From Candidatus Andeanibacterium colombiense (GTDB lineage Bacteria > Pseudomonadota > Alphaproteobacteria > Sphingomonadales > Sphingomonadaceae), in assembly GCA_029202985.1 (NCBI GenBank), contig CP119316.1, positions 930,001 to 994,000 on the forward strand: 64,000 nucleotides of DNA, written 5' to 3'. Positions 39,920-50,555 of the stretch are shown in pieces. Each line of letters opens with the position of its first letter. The stretch's first letter is position 1. A program made the translations under genes and the position numbers. The notes under the pieces are model-generated. The model saw only the letters and a list, made by a program, of their open reading frames with translations, did not search any database and was not told where the DNA came from.

Positions 39920-39939
39920 CGCCAGCTCACCCGCTGGCG
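39920..39939. terminator. 7-bp GC hairpin, possible end of the small RNA or of rnhB
   Basis: CGCCAGC (39920-39926) pairs perfectly with GCTGGCG (39933-39939). No U-tract on either strand. Placed just after the candidate RNA and 75 bases past the rnhB stop in the other direction. Confidence 0.35.
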
Positions 39940-40014
39940 CTGCGATGCACCGGCCTTGGCCCGTACACCCGCTCCTCTCCAGGCGTTAACCCGGCCTCGC
40001 CAGCGGGCGATAGA

Positions 40015-40656
40015 TCACGCCTGGAACATCTCCAGCTGCGCCACCGGCGCGAAACTGCGGCGGTGGAGCGGGGTCGCGCCGTGGGTGCGCAGCGCCGCGA
40101 GGTGCTCGGGCGTCCCATAGCCGGCGTTCCGTTCCCAGCCGTAATGCGGATGGTTCTGCGCGTGTTCGCGCATCAGCCGGTCGCGGTGTTCCTTCGCGAT
40201 GATCGACGCCGCCGAAATGCAGGGTTCGAGCGCATCGCCGCCAACGATCGGGCGGGCATTCCAGCGCCATTCCTCGCGCCGGCCCTTTGGGGTCAGATTG
40301 CCGTCGACCAGCACATTGCCAGGCTCGCGGCCCATTGCAGAACACAGATTGTGCATCGCGAGGCTCATCGCCAGCATCGTCGCGTGGAAGATGTTCAGCC
40401 GGTCGATCTCCTCGACCTCGACCACCCCGATGCCCCAGGCGCAGCGCGCGCGGATTGCGGTGTCGAGCACCGCGCGGCGGGCGGGGTGGAGCTTCTTGGA
40501 ATCGTCCAGACCCTTCGGCCGGGGCTTGCACAATACCACCGCCGCCGCCACAACCGGCCCCGCCAGCGGGCCTCGTCCAGCTTCGTCGACACCGGCGACC
40601 AGCAATTCGTCGCCCACATCGGCACAAAACAGATCATGGGGCGTTGCGCAAAACAT
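40015..40656 (-). CDS. rnhB: Ribonuclease HII
   Basis: 213 residues. LLVAGVDEAGRGPLAGPVVAAAVVL is the RNase HII signature with the catalytic D-E pair, then DDSKKLHPARR, SAASIIAKEHRDRLM and the C-terminal YGT motif (AGYGTPEHLAALRTHG-ATPLHRRSF). It removes ribonucleotides from RNA-DNA duplexes. ATG at 40656 shares the palindrome CATG with the start of the divergent sugar dehydrogenase gene; a TTG at 40674 is an alternative. The rnhB-ccrM neighbourhood is conserved in several alphaproteobacteria. Confidence 0.95.
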   Translation of the reverse strand: MFCATPHDLFCADVGDELLVAGVDEAGRGPLAGPVVAAAVVLCKPRPKGLDDSKKLHPARRAVLDTAIRARCAWGIGVVEVEEIDRLNIFHATMLAMSLAMHNLCSAMGREPGNVLVDGNLTPKGRREEWRWNARPIVGGDALEPCISAASIIAKEHRDRLMREHAQNHPHYGWERNAGYGTPEHLAALRTHGATPLHRRSFAPVAQLEMFQA

Positions 40657-41824
40657 GGACAGGGCATTTCGCAAGATCGCGATTCTGGCAAGCGCGGCGG
40701 TTTATCTCGCCAGCTGCAATTCGGCCTATTCGGGGGATAATTCCGCCGCTGCGGCAACTCCGGGCGCCGACAACAGCGCGGCGGCCGCCTTCGACATCGC
40801 CGAAAAGGGCAGTTTCGAGGAGCCCTGGGCACTGGCGTTCGAGCCGGGCACCGGCAATCTGTTCGTCACCGAGAAGAAGGGCGCGATCAAGTTCCTGACG
40901 CCGTCCGGCGCGCTCGGCGAAGTCAGCGGCATTCCCGCGGTATCCTACGGCGGCCAGGGCGGCTTTGCCGACATCGCCTTCGCTCCCGATTACACCACCA
41001 GCCACACCATCTACATCAGCTGGGTGCAGGCCGGCGAAGGCGACACCCGCCGCGGTGCGGTCGGGCGGGGCAAGCTCGAATGCAGCTCCGCGACCGCCTG
41101 CTCGATCGTGGGTCTGAAGGAAATCTGGCACCAGGGGCCGGCCCTGTCGAGCTTCGGCCAGTTCGCGCTGCGGCTCGCCTTCTCGCCCGACGCGAAATAT
41201 CTGTTCGTCGCCTCGGGCGATCTGGCCAAGGGCGCCCCGGCGCAGGATCTGTCGAACAATCTCGGCAAGACCATCCGCCTCAACCTCGACGGCACGCCCG
41301 CCGCGGGCAATCCATTCGCCGGCCAGGAAGGCAAGGCGCCCGACATCTGGTCCTACGGCCACCGCAATCCGCTCGGCTTCAAGTTCGACGAGCAGGGGCG
41401 GCTGTGGGACATGGAGCATGGCCCGGCCGGCGGCGACGAGCTCAACCTGGTCGAACCCGGCAAGAATTACGGCTGGCCGCTGGTTTCGAACGGCGACAAT
41501 TACGACGGCACCCCGATCCCGCGCAATTCCACCCGCCCCGACCTCGCCCAGCCGGCGATCAGCTGGAACCCGGTGATCGCGCCGGGCGACTTCATCTTCT
41601 ATTCGGGCGAGCTGTTCCCCGAATGGCGCGGCAATGCGCTGATCGCGGGCCTCAAGACCCAGTCGCTGGTGCGCGTGCGGATCGACGGCAACACCGGCAC
41701 CGAAGTGCAGCGGATCAAATTCACCCAGCGCCTGCGCGACGTCGTGCAGGGGCCGGACGGAGCGATCTGGGTGGTCGGCGACGGCCCCGGCGGCAAGCTG
41801 CTGAAGCTCACTCCGAAGAGCTGA
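40655..41824 (+). CDS. PQQ-dependent sugar (aldose) dehydrogenase-like lipoprotein
   Basis: 389 residues. Lipoprotein signal with lipobox LASC (Cys21), then a low-complexity Ala/Asp linker and the six-bladed propeller of soluble glucose dehydrogenase B/aldose sugar dehydrogenase: FEEPWALAFEPGTGNLFVTEK, GGQGGFADIAFAPDY, GKTIRLNLDGTP, DIWSYGHRNPLGFKFDEQGRLWDMEHGPAGGDELNLVEPGKNYGWP, and GLKTQSLVRVRID. Such enzymes oxidise sugars with pyrroloquinoline quinone in the periplasm; many relatives are only predicted. Start codon overlaps that of rnhB on the other strand (CATG). Confidence 0.85.
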   Translation: MDRAFRKIAILASAAVYLASCNSAYSGDNSAAAATPGADNSAAAAFDIAEKGSFEEPWALAFEPGTGNLFVTEKKGAIKFLTPSGALGEVSGIPAVSYGGQGGFADIAFAPDYTTSHTIYISWVQAGEGDTRRGAVGRGKLECSSATACSIVGLKEIWHQGPALSSFGQFALRLAFSPDAKYLFVASGDLAKGAPAQDLSNNLGKTIRLNLDGTPAAGNPFAGQEGKAPDIWSYGHRNPLGFKFDEQGRLWDMEHGPAGGDELNLVEPGKNYGWPLVSNGDNYDGTPIPRNSTRPDLAQPAISWNPVIAPGDFIFYSGELFPEWRGNALIAGLKTQSLVRVRIDGNTGTEVQRIKFTQRLRDVVQGPDGAIWVVGDGPGGKLLKLTPKS

Positions 41825-41830
41825 TTTTTC

Positions 41831-41914
41831 CGTCATTGTGAGGGGCGAAGTGCCGCGGCAATCCGGAGCGTGTTGCGGTACACCCTGGATTGCTTCGCTA
41901 CGCTCGCAATGACG
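41831..41914. repeat. Inverted repeat element, family A, copy 3
   Basis: About 84 bases, CGTCATTGTGAGGGGCGAAG to CGCTCGCAATGACG, with CAATCCGGAG and CCTGGATTG arms. It begins 7 bases after the sugar dehydrogenase stop and may act as a transcript-end hairpin. Confidence 0.85.
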
Positions 41915-41957
41915 AGAGTTGCTTTGCATTCCCCCAGCCCCTATCGGCGCGCGCTCC

Positions 41958-42497
41958 ATGACCGACGCCGAAACTCTCGTAACGCTGATCCCGCTCGCCG
42001 ATGTCGATCCCGGCCTGATCGAGGATGTGCTCGACCGTGCTTTCGGACCCGGCCGGTTCGAACGCACCGCCTATAGGGTGCGCGGCACGGCCGACTGGCT
42101 GCCGGCGCTGAGCTTCGCCGCGGTCGACGGCGATACGCTGGTCGGCACGATCCAGACCTGGCCGGTCGCGCTGACCGATGGGGCGGGCAAGGCGCATCCG
42201 CTGCTGATGGTCGGGCCGGTCGCGGTGATCCCCGAGCGCCAGGGCGAAGGCATCGGGCAGGCTTTGATGCTGGCGATGCTCGGCGCGCTCGACCACCCCG
42301 AATTGCAGGGCCGCGCGCCCTTGCCGCAGGTGCTGATTGGCGATGCGGACTATTACGGGCGCTTCTTCGGCTTCACCGCCGAACCGACCGGCGGCTGGCT
42401 TCTGCCCGGACCGTGGGAGCGGGATCGCCTGCTGGTCCGCGCGGCCAATCCGGCGATGCTGCCGAAGGAAGGCATGCTGGGGCCTTGGCTCGGTTGA
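41958..42497 (+). CDS. GNAT family N-acetyltransferase
   Basis: 179 residues. The acetyl-CoA pyrophosphate-binding motif reads LMVGPVAVIPERQGEGIGQALMLAML (Q/RxxGxG/A) and is followed by VLIGDADYYGRFFGFTAEP, the typical beta-bulge and C-terminal part of YhbS-like acetyltransferases. Probably acetylates a small molecule or amino group; substrate unknown. ATG at 41958 (MTDAETLVTL) is used; the in-frame codon at 41919 lies next to repeat copy 3 and gives a non-family leader. Confidence 0.88.
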   Translation: MTDAETLVTLIPLADVDPGLIEDVLDRAFGPGRFERTAYRVRGTADWLPALSFAAVDGDTLVGTIQTWPVALTDGAGKAHPLLMVGPVAVIPERQGEGIGQALMLAMLGALDHPELQGRAPLPQVLIGDADYYGRFFGFTAEPTGGWLLPGPWERDRLLVRAANPAMLPKEGMLGPWLG

Positions 42498-42519
42498 GCC
42501 AATCCCCTAACGCGCCAGC

Positions 42520-43125
42520 ATGAGCGCGTTGCTGGAACGGCTGAAGCGGATCTTCGACGAAGGCCACGGGGTGGAACTCCCCGGCCTGAGGACCGATGCC
42601 GCCTTCGCGCCGCCGGGCGAGGTTCGCCCCGCGGCAGTGATGGTCGGCGTCACCGACCGGCCCGAGCCCGGCGTGATCCTGATCCACCGCCCGCTCGACA
42701 TGCGCCAGCACCCGGGGCAGGTCGCGTTCCCCGGCGGCAAGCTCGATCCGGGCGAGGACGCGGTCGGGGCGGCCCTGCGCGAAACGCATGAGGAACTGGG
42801 CATCGACCCTTCCCATATCGCGATCATCGGCGCGACCGACCGCTTCATCACCGGCACCGGTTACGACATCACACCGGTGATGGGGCTGATGCCGCCGGAT
42901 CTGCCGATAATGCCCAACCCGTCAGAGGTCTCCGACTGGTTCGAGGCGCCGCTGCGCTATGTCCTCGATCCGCGTAACCGGGTGCGCAAGCAGGCCGAGT
43001 TTCGCGGGATGACCCGCGAATACACCGAGATCGTGTGGGAAGGCCACGTGATCTGGGGCGTCACCGCCGCGATCGTCGAGAACCTGTCCAATCGCCTCGC
43101 ATGGGAGGCGCTGATCGATGGCTGA
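42520..43125 (+). CDS. Nudix hydrolase, CoA pyrophosphatase type
   Basis: 201 residues. Complete Nudix box GGKLDPGEDAVGAALRETHEELGI and, just before it, ILIHRPLDMRQHPGQVAFPGG, the LLxxR-type UPF0035 signature that marks NudL/CoA-pyrophosphatase members. It probably splits coenzyme A or its oxidised form into phosphopantetheine and 3',5'-ADP. It overlaps the CCA transferase gene by 8 bases, so the two are likely cotranscribed. Confidence 0.9.
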   Translation: MSALLERLKRIFDEGHGVELPGLRTDAAFAPPGEVRPAAVMVGVTDRPEPGVILIHRPLDMRQHPGQVAFPGGKLDPGEDAVGAALRETHEELGIDPSHIAIIGATDRFITGTGYDITPVMGLMPPDLPIMPNPSEVSDWFEAPLRYVLDPRNRVRKQAEFRGMTREYTEIVWEGHVIWGVTAAIVENLSNRLAWEALIDG

Positions 43126-44293
43126 GACCCTGCCCGCCGCCGCTTGGACGAAGCGGGAGGATCTCGCCCGGCTGGTCGATGCGCTCGGCCCGGCGAACGC
43201 GCGCTGGGTCGGCGGCGCGGTGCGCGACACGCTGCTGGGCGTGGATTCCGCCGATATCGACTGCGCGACGCCGCTCAAGCCGCGCGACGTGATCGGCAGG
43301 CTGGAGCGCGCCGGGATCAAGGCGATCCCCACCGGCATCGACCACGGCACCGTCACCGCCTTGCTCGCGCAGGGCAATGTCGAGATCACCACCCTGCGCC
43401 ACGATGTTTCGACCGACGGCCGGCGGGCGACGGTGGAATATGCGCAGGATTGGGCCGAAGACGCGGCGCGGCGCGATTTCACGATCAATGCGCTCTATGC
43501 CGATCCGGCGACGCTGGAGATCTTCGACTATTTCGGGGGGCTGGACGATCTGCACCAGCGCCGCGTTCGCTTCATCGGCGATGCCCGCCAGCGAATCCGC
43601 GAGGATCACTTGCGGATCCTGCGCTATTACCGCTTCCAGGCGCGCTTCGGCGCGGAACTGGATGCCGCGGCCGAGGAAGCCTGCGCCGAGCTGGCCGGTA
43701 CGCTCAAAGGCCTCAGCCGCGAGCGGGTCGCGATGGAACTGCTCAATCTGCTGGGGCTGCCCGATCCATCCGAAACCTTGCTGCGGATGCTCGACAACGG
43801 CGTGCTCGGCGTAGTCCTGCCCGAAGCGACCCGTCATGCGATCGAGGATCTGGCGATGCTCGCCGCGATCGAGCGCAATCAGGGTGTCGGCCCCGATCCG
43901 GTCCGCCGGATGGGGGCGCTGCTTCCGCCTTCGCCGCCGGTCGCCCAGGCGGTATCCGCGCGGCTGCGCCTGTCGCGGCGCCAGCGCGAGCGCCTCTCCT
44001 GCATCGCCGAGCGGCACGCCGACGATGCGAAGAGCCCGCGCGCCCTCGCCTATCGCTGCGGCATCGATTGCGCGGTCGATCGCCTGCTGCTGGTCGGTGC
44101 CGACACCTCCCAACTGAGGGGCTGGACGATCCCCGAACTTCCGCTCAAAGGCGGCGAGATTGTGGCACATGGAATTGCCGCCGGGCCGGAAGTGGCCCGA
44201 ATCCTGCGTAAAGTTGAAGCCTATTGGGTCGCGGAAGGCTTCCCCGATCGGGACCGCGTGCTGGTGCTGCTCGACGCCGTGCTCAGCGATTGA
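43118..44293 (+). CDS. cca: tRNA nucleotidyltransferase (CCA-adding/poly(A) polymerase family)
   Basis: 391 residues, class II nucleotidyltransferase. WVGGAVRDTLLG, SADIDCATPLKP (the DxD-type metal pair) and RRDFTINALYAD followed by RQRIREDHLRILRYYRFQARFG are hallmarks of CCA-adding enzymes; the C-terminal half is helical as usual. It adds or repairs the 3' CCA of tRNAs. Poly(A) polymerases of this family look very similar, so the annotation as CCA enzyme is based on alphaproteobacterial precedent. Cotranscribed with the Nudix gene. Confidence 0.9.
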   Translation: MAETLPAAAWTKREDLARLVDALGPANARWVGGAVRDTLLGVDSADIDCATPLKPRDVIGRLERAGIKAIPTGIDHGTVTALLAQGNVEITTLRHDVSTDGRRATVEYAQDWAEDAARRDFTINALYADPATLEIFDYFGGLDDLHQRRVRFIGDARQRIREDHLRILRYYRFQARFGAELDAAAEEACAELAGTLKGLSRERVAMELLNLLGLPDPSETLLRMLDNGVLGVVLPEATRHAIEDLAMLAAIERNQGVGPDPVRRMGALLPPSPPVAQAVSARLRLSRRQRERLSCIAERHADDAKSPRALAYRCGIDCAVDRLLLVGADTSQLRGWTIPELPLKGGEIVAHGIAAGPEVARILRKVEAYWVAEGFPDRDRVLVLLDAVLSD

Positions 44294-44471
44294 TCGCGGC
44301 CCTGGCACCGCTGGACCGGTTTAGGGCTTGGCCGCTTTCGCCCGCCTTACAGATGGTTAGACAGTTCGAGGGGCAGCCCGTCGCCCTCGCGAATATCGCG
44401 CTGCTCCTGGCGCTCCGGATCATCTCCCCGGCCGGAGCGTTTCAATCCTACCTGCAACACGGAGAAATTTC

Positions 44472-45050
44472 ATGAAGACCTCGACACTGGCTGCCGCAGC
44501 CCTGCTGGCCTTCGCGCCCGCCGCCCTGAGCGCCCAGGCCGACACTTCCGCGGCTCCCGCTCCTGCGGCCGCGCCTTCCGACGATGCCGCCGCCGACGTG
44601 ATCCCCGGCGCGACCGTGTATGACACCCAGGGCGGCACGGTCGGCCGCATCGTCAGCGTCGAAGGCGACGCGGTAGTGCTCGATACCGGCTCCATGCGTG
44701 CAACGCTTTCCAAGAACGGCTTCGGCAAGGGTGCCAACGGCCCGGTGATCGGCATGACCAAGGCCCAGCTGGAAGAGGCGATCGCCAAGGCCGAGGGCGA
44801 AGCGAACGGCAAGCTCGCCGCCGCGCTCGTACCCGGTGCGGCAATCGCCAGCTCCGATGGCGTGGCGGTCGGCACGGTCAAGGAGATCGATGCCAACGGC
44901 AATGTCGTGATCGACCGTCCGGCGGGCGTGATCGCCCTGCCCAAGACCCAGTTCACCACCGCGGCCGACGGCTCGCTGGCGCTGCGCTTCAGCAATGCCG
45001 ATCTTGAGGCGGCGGTGGCCAAGCAGGTTCCGGCGGCGGGCCAAAAGTAA
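44472..45050 (+). CDS. Exported protein with two PRC-barrel-like repeats
   Basis: 192 residues. Signal peptide (KTSTLAAAALLAFAPAALSAQA), an Ala/Pro-rich linker, then two similar halves: VIPGATVYDTQGGTVGRIVSVEGDAVVLDTG (about 44-110) and VPGAAIASSDGVAVGTVKEIDANGNVVIDRP (about 118-185). Each ends with a short helix (QLEEAIAKAEGE and DLEAAVAKQV). The GxxVYDxxGxxVGxV pattern resembles a PRC-barrel. Function unknown; location probably periplasmic. A clear terminator follows 27 bases after the stop. Confidence 0.75.
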   Translation: MKTSTLAAAALLAFAPAALSAQADTSAAPAPAAAPSDDAAADVIPGATVYDTQGGTVGRIVSVEGDAVVLDTGSMRATLSKNGFGKGANGPVIGMTKAQLEEAIAKAEGEANGKLAAALVPGAAIASSDGVAVGTVKEIDANGNVVIDRPAGVIALPKTQFTTAADGSLALRFSNADLEAAVAKQVPAAGQK

Positions 45051-45077
45051 GCATCGAACCCAGTTTTGGAGAGGAAA

Positions 45078-45102
45078 GGGCCGGAGCGATCCGGCCCTTT
45101 TT
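45078..45102 (+). terminator. Rho-independent terminator
   Basis: GGGCCGGA (45078-45085) pairs with TCCGGCCC (45090-45097) around GCGA, followed by TTTTT. It ends the gene at 44472-45050 and, read on the other strand, could also serve the end of parC (stop at 45111). Confidence 0.88.
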
Positions 45103-45110
45103 CGTTCGGC

Positions 45111-47396
<2,286 letters not shown>

Positions 47397-47495
47397 GCGA
47401 GATGCCCTAACACCGCGACGGGCCGCGCCAAAGCGCGGAACGGCGGCAATCCCCTGCCCGTTGCATCAAGACCCGCATTTTTCACGGAGATGGAG

Positions 47496-48023
47496 ATGAC
47501 CAAGCGCGTGATGATCCTTGCCACCGACGGTTTCGAGCAATCCGAACTGACCGGACCGAAGGAACGGCTTGAACAGGCAGGCATCGAAACCTGCGTGGTG
47601 AGCCTCAAATCCGGCGAGATCCGCGGCTGGCAGCATGCCGACTGGGGCGAACCGGTCACGGTCGACCTGACGGTGGATGAGGCCGATCCGGACGATTTCG
47701 ACGCTCTCGTCCTCCCGGGGGGCCAGATGAACCCGGACAAGTTGCGGATGGACGACCGGGCGGTAGAACTGGTCCGCGAGTTCGATGCCGAAGGCAAGAC
47801 CATCGCGGCGATCTGCCACGGGCCGTGGCTGCTTGCCGAAGCGGACATCCTCGAAGACCGCAAGGTCACCAGCTGGCCGTCGATCCGCACCGACCTGCGC
47901 AATGCCGGGGCGACGGTGCTGGACCAGGAAGTGGTGACCGACGACAATCTCATCACGAGCCGCAACCCCGACGATATCCCGGCCTTCAGCGATGCGCTGA
48001 TCGAAGCGCTGATGGCCGCCTAG
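47496..48023 (+). CDS. DJ-1/PfpI superfamily protein (YhbO-like)
   Basis: 175 residues. FDALVLPGGQMNPDKLR and AAICHGPWLL give the nucleophile elbow with C107 and H108, and DRKVTSWPSIRTDLRNAGATVLDQEVV matches the PfpI/YhbO branch. Members are reported as proteases, glyoxalases or protein deglycases; the activity of this one cannot be fixed. ATG at 47496 follows GGAG with 7-base spacing; an ATG two codons earlier is also in frame. Its TAG shares CTAG with the ferredoxin stop on the other strand. Confidence 0.9.
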   Translation: MTKRVMILATDGFEQSELTGPKERLEQAGIETCVVSLKSGEIRGWQHADWGEPVTVDLTVDEADPDDFDALVLPGGQMNPDKLRMDDRAVELVREFDAEGKTIAAICHGPWLLAEADILEDRKVTSWPSIRTDLRNAGATVLDQEVVTDDNLITSRNPDDIPAFSDALIEALMAA

Positions 48024-48355
48024 AAGCCCTGCGCGTCGCGGCTTTCGCGCGGAATCCGGACCACCAGCCCGTCGATCGCCGGTGTCAGCAGGATCTGGCA
48101 CGACAGACGGCTGGTGCGTTCGACGGACGCCGCGAGGTCGAGCATGTCTTCCTCGTCGTCGCTCGCCGGGTTCAGCCGGCCGAACCATTCGGGGTCGACG
48201 ATCACATGGCAGGTCGAACAGGCCATCTGCCCTTCGCAGGTGCCTTCGAGCGGCATGTTCGCGGCCTGACCGGCTTCGAGCAGCGAGGTGTTCTCCGCGC
48301 CCTCGGCGGTGACCGGCGTGCCGTCGGTGGTGATGAAAGTGACCTTGACCATCAT
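48020..48355 (-). CDS. [2Fe-2S] ferredoxin (adrenodoxin/Isc type)
   Basis: 111 residues. Cluster cysteines C40, C46, C49 and C86 (TCEGQMACSTCH and SCQILL), spacing C-x5-C-x2-C-x36-C as in adrenodoxin-type ferredoxins used in Fe-S assembly or P450 electron transfer. It begins inside the stop codon of the cysteine desulfurase gene upstream (ATGA), so the pairing with Fe-S assembly is favoured. Last gene of a three-gene unit running 50453 to 48020. Confidence 0.93.
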   Translation of the reverse strand: MMVKVTFITTDGTPVTAEGAENTSLLEAGQAANMPLEGTCEGQMACSTCHVIVDPEWFGRLNPASDDEEDMLDLAASVERTSRLSCQILLTPAIDGLVVRIPRESRDAQGF

Positions 48356-49419
48356 TGCGCCTTCGCTGCCGCGTCGATCGCCCGCGCCGCGGTTTCAAGT
48401 TCTTCCTGCGTCGTATAGCGCCCGAAGCCAAGCCGGATCGAGCTTTTTGCCTGCGTCTCGCTGAGCCCGATCGCGCGCAGCACGTGGCTCGGGCGGCCCG
48501 AGCCGCTGGCACAGGCGGAACCGGCGGAGAACGCGATGCCGCGCAGATCGCTCATCAGCCGGGCAACATCGAGCCCGTCGAGCCGGAGGTTGAGGTTGCC
48601 CTTCCAGCGGTGTTCGGCGCTGCCGTTGAGGGTCCAGTCGGAGAGGGTTTTGCGCGCGCGGTTCCACAGCGTTTCGACATGGGCGGCATCCTCGGCCATC
48701 TGCTCGCCCGCCAGTTTCGCGGCGGCGCCGAAACCCGCGCACAATGCCGGCGACAGCGTGCCCGAGCGCAGCCCCTGCTCCTGCCCGCCGCCATAGATCA
48801 GCGGTTCGAGTGAAATCCCGTCGCGCACCCACAATGCGCCGATGCCCTTGGGGCCGTGAATCTTGTGCGCCGAGAGCGCGATCATGTCCGCCCCGCCCGG
48901 CACCGCAATCCGGCCATAGCCCTGCACCGCATCGCACAGCACCAGCGCGCCCGATTCGTGCGCGACCACCTCGATCTCGGCGAGCGGGTTGATCGTGCCG
49001 ATCTCATTGTTGACCAGCATCGCGCAAACCAGCCCGGGCGTGCCGCAAATCGTATCGGGCTCGGCCTGGCCACCATCTGACACCGGCAGCACGGTGAAGC
49101 CGCGGCCCTGCGCTTCGACCGCGCGCGCGCAATCGAGCACCGCCGCATGCTCGGTCGCAAAGGTCAGCACATCGCCCTGCGAACCGCGCAGCGCGAGATT
49201 GAGCGCCTCGGTCGCGCCGCTGGTAAAGATCACCCGCCCGCCCGCCGGCAGCAGCGCCGCTACCTGCTCGCGCGCGACCTCGACCGCCGCGGCGGCCGAG
49301 CGGCCCAGGCGGTGCGCGCTATGCGGGTTACCGAAGTTCGTATCGTCCAGCCATGACAGCATCGCGGCGCGGGCTTCGGGCGCGAGCGGCGTGGTGGCCT
49401 GGTAGTCGAGGTAGATCAT
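48352..49419 (-). CDS. Cysteine desulfurase (IscS/NifS class), second copy in tandem
   Basis: 355 residues, PLP aminotransferase class V. YLDYQATTPLAPEARAAM at the start, the PLP lysine in ALSAHKIHGPKG, and the active-site cysteine loop GSACASGSGRPSHVLRAI. The enzyme moves sulfur from cysteine to Fe-S scaffold proteins or tRNA thiolation. ATGA overlap with the stop of the upstream desulfurase gene and with the downstream ferredoxin start; the three are translationally coupled. A longer open frame upstream of 49419 belongs to antisense of the first copy. Confidence 0.92.
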   Translation of the reverse strand: MIYLDYQATTPLAPEARAAMLSWLDDTNFGNPHSAHRLGRSAAAAVEVAREQVAALLPAGGRVIFTSGATEALNLALRGSQGDVLTFATEHAAVLDCARAVEAQGRGFTVLPVSDGGQAEPDTICGTPGLVCAMLVNNEIGTINPLAEIEVVAHESGALVLCDAVQGYGRIAVPGGADMIALSAHKIHGPKGIGALWVRDGISLEPLIYGGGQEQGLRSGTLSPALCAGFGAAAKLAGEQMAEDAAHVETLWNRARKTLSDWTLNGSAEHRWKGNLNLRLDGLDVARLMSDLRGIAFSAGSACASGSGRPSHVLRAIGLSETQAKSSIRLGFGRYTTQEELETAARAIDAAAKAQ

Positions 49420-50453
49420 GCCGCCTTCGCCGTTTCGGCGATCGCACGCCAGGCGGAGAGGAAGGCGTCGATCTCGGCCTCGGTGGTTTCCCGGCCGATG
49501 CTGACCCGGATCACTTCCGCCGGATGCGGATGGCGCATTGCCCGCAGCACGTGGCTGGTCTTGAGACTGCCCGACGAACAGGCGCTGCCCGCCGAGACCG
49601 AGAAACCGGCGGCATCGAGCCGGATCAGCTGCACCGCCGACGACATGCCAGGCATGCGGTATGCGCCGATGGTAGCGATGCGCGGCGCGCCTTGCGCGAC
49701 GATCTCGCCGCCCGCCGCCGCCAGCCCGGCTTCCAGCCGGCCGCGCAGGCGAGCCGCTTCCACGATCCATTCCCCGCCTTCTTCCAACGCCGCCGCCATC
49801 GCGAGCACCGCGGGGAGATTCTCGGTCCCGCCGCGATAGCCCCGTTCCTGCCCGCCCGTTGGCGCGAGCAGCGCGAATTCCCTGACCAGCAGCGCGCCGA
49901 TCCCGACCGGGCCGCCGAACTTGTGCGCCGAAAGCGCGATCAGATCGGCATCGGGCAAAGGAACCTTGCCCGCGCTCTGCGCGCAGTCGGCAAGCAGCAC
50001 GCCGCCGGCTTCCCGCTGTTGCGCGGCAAATGCGCCGAGCGGCTGAATAACGCCGGTCTCGTTGTTCACCTGCTGGATCGCCGCGAGCCCAGCGCTCGCC
50101 GCCGGCATTTCGACCAACCCGTCGGGCGATACGGGCACGCGCAGCACCGCTTCCGCGTGGCGCAGGACGGCCTCATGCTCGACCGCGGAAACGGCCACGA
50201 CCGGTTTGCTCGAATGACGCAGCGCCAGCGCCAGCGCCTCGCTGGCGCCCGAAGTGAAGATCAGTTCGCCATCCCATCCCAGCGCCGCCTTGATCCGCTC
50301 GCGCGCATCTTCCAGCGCCGCCCTTGCCCGGCGCCCCTCGGCATGCGGGCTCGACGGGTTGGCCCATAGCGCGAAGCCCTCGCGCATCGCCGCCTCCGCC
50401 TCGGGACGAAGCGGAGTGGTGGCGGCGTGATCGAGATAAATCCGGTTCGGCAA
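49416..50453 (-). CDS. Cysteine desulfurase (IscS/NifS class), first copy in tandem
   Basis: 345 residues. YLDHAATTPLRPEAEAAM, TSGASEALALALR, the PLP lysine in ALSAHKFGGPVG and active-site loop GSACSSGSLKTSHVLRAM. Clearly a paralogue of the next gene, about 30-40 percent alike by eye, so probably an old duplication rather than a recent one. TTG start at 50453 (PNRIYLDHAATTP) with weak ribosome-binding sequence. First gene of the desulfurase-desulfurase-ferredoxin unit. Why two desulfurases are needed in one operon is unclear. Confidence 0.9.
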   Translation of the reverse strand: MPNRIYLDHAATTPLRPEAEAAMREGFALWANPSSPHAEGRRARAALEDARERIKAALGWDGELIFTSGASEALALALRHSSKPVVAVSAVEHEAVLRHAEAVLRVPVSPDGLVEMPAASAGLAAIQQVNNETGVIQPLGAFAAQQREAGGVLLADCAQSAGKVPLPDADLIALSAHKFGGPVGIGALLVREFALLAPTGGQERGYRGGTENLPAVLAMAAALEEGGEWIVEAARLRGRLEAGLAAAGGEIVAQGAPRIATIGAYRMPGMSSAVQLIRLDAAGFSVSAGSACSSGSLKTSHVLRAMRHPHPAEVIRVSIGRETTEAEIDAFLSAWRAIAETAKAA

Positions 50454-50555
50454 AGACTAACGGCGCTCAACAATTGCGAAAATCGCACTCGCGACTATAT
50501 AGCCCTCAACTCCCGGCGCGCCAGCCGCGCCGCCACACCATTTCAAGGCCAAACC

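Noticed and set aside
39688..39940. tmRNA (ssrA, two-piece permuted)
   Set aside because: The tag-like GCAAACGAAAACTACGCT is present, but the T-arm motif (TTCGAAT-type), the conserved 5' GGNTTCGAC element and an in-frame stop after the tag are not found. An Infernal search with the alpha tmRNA model would decide.
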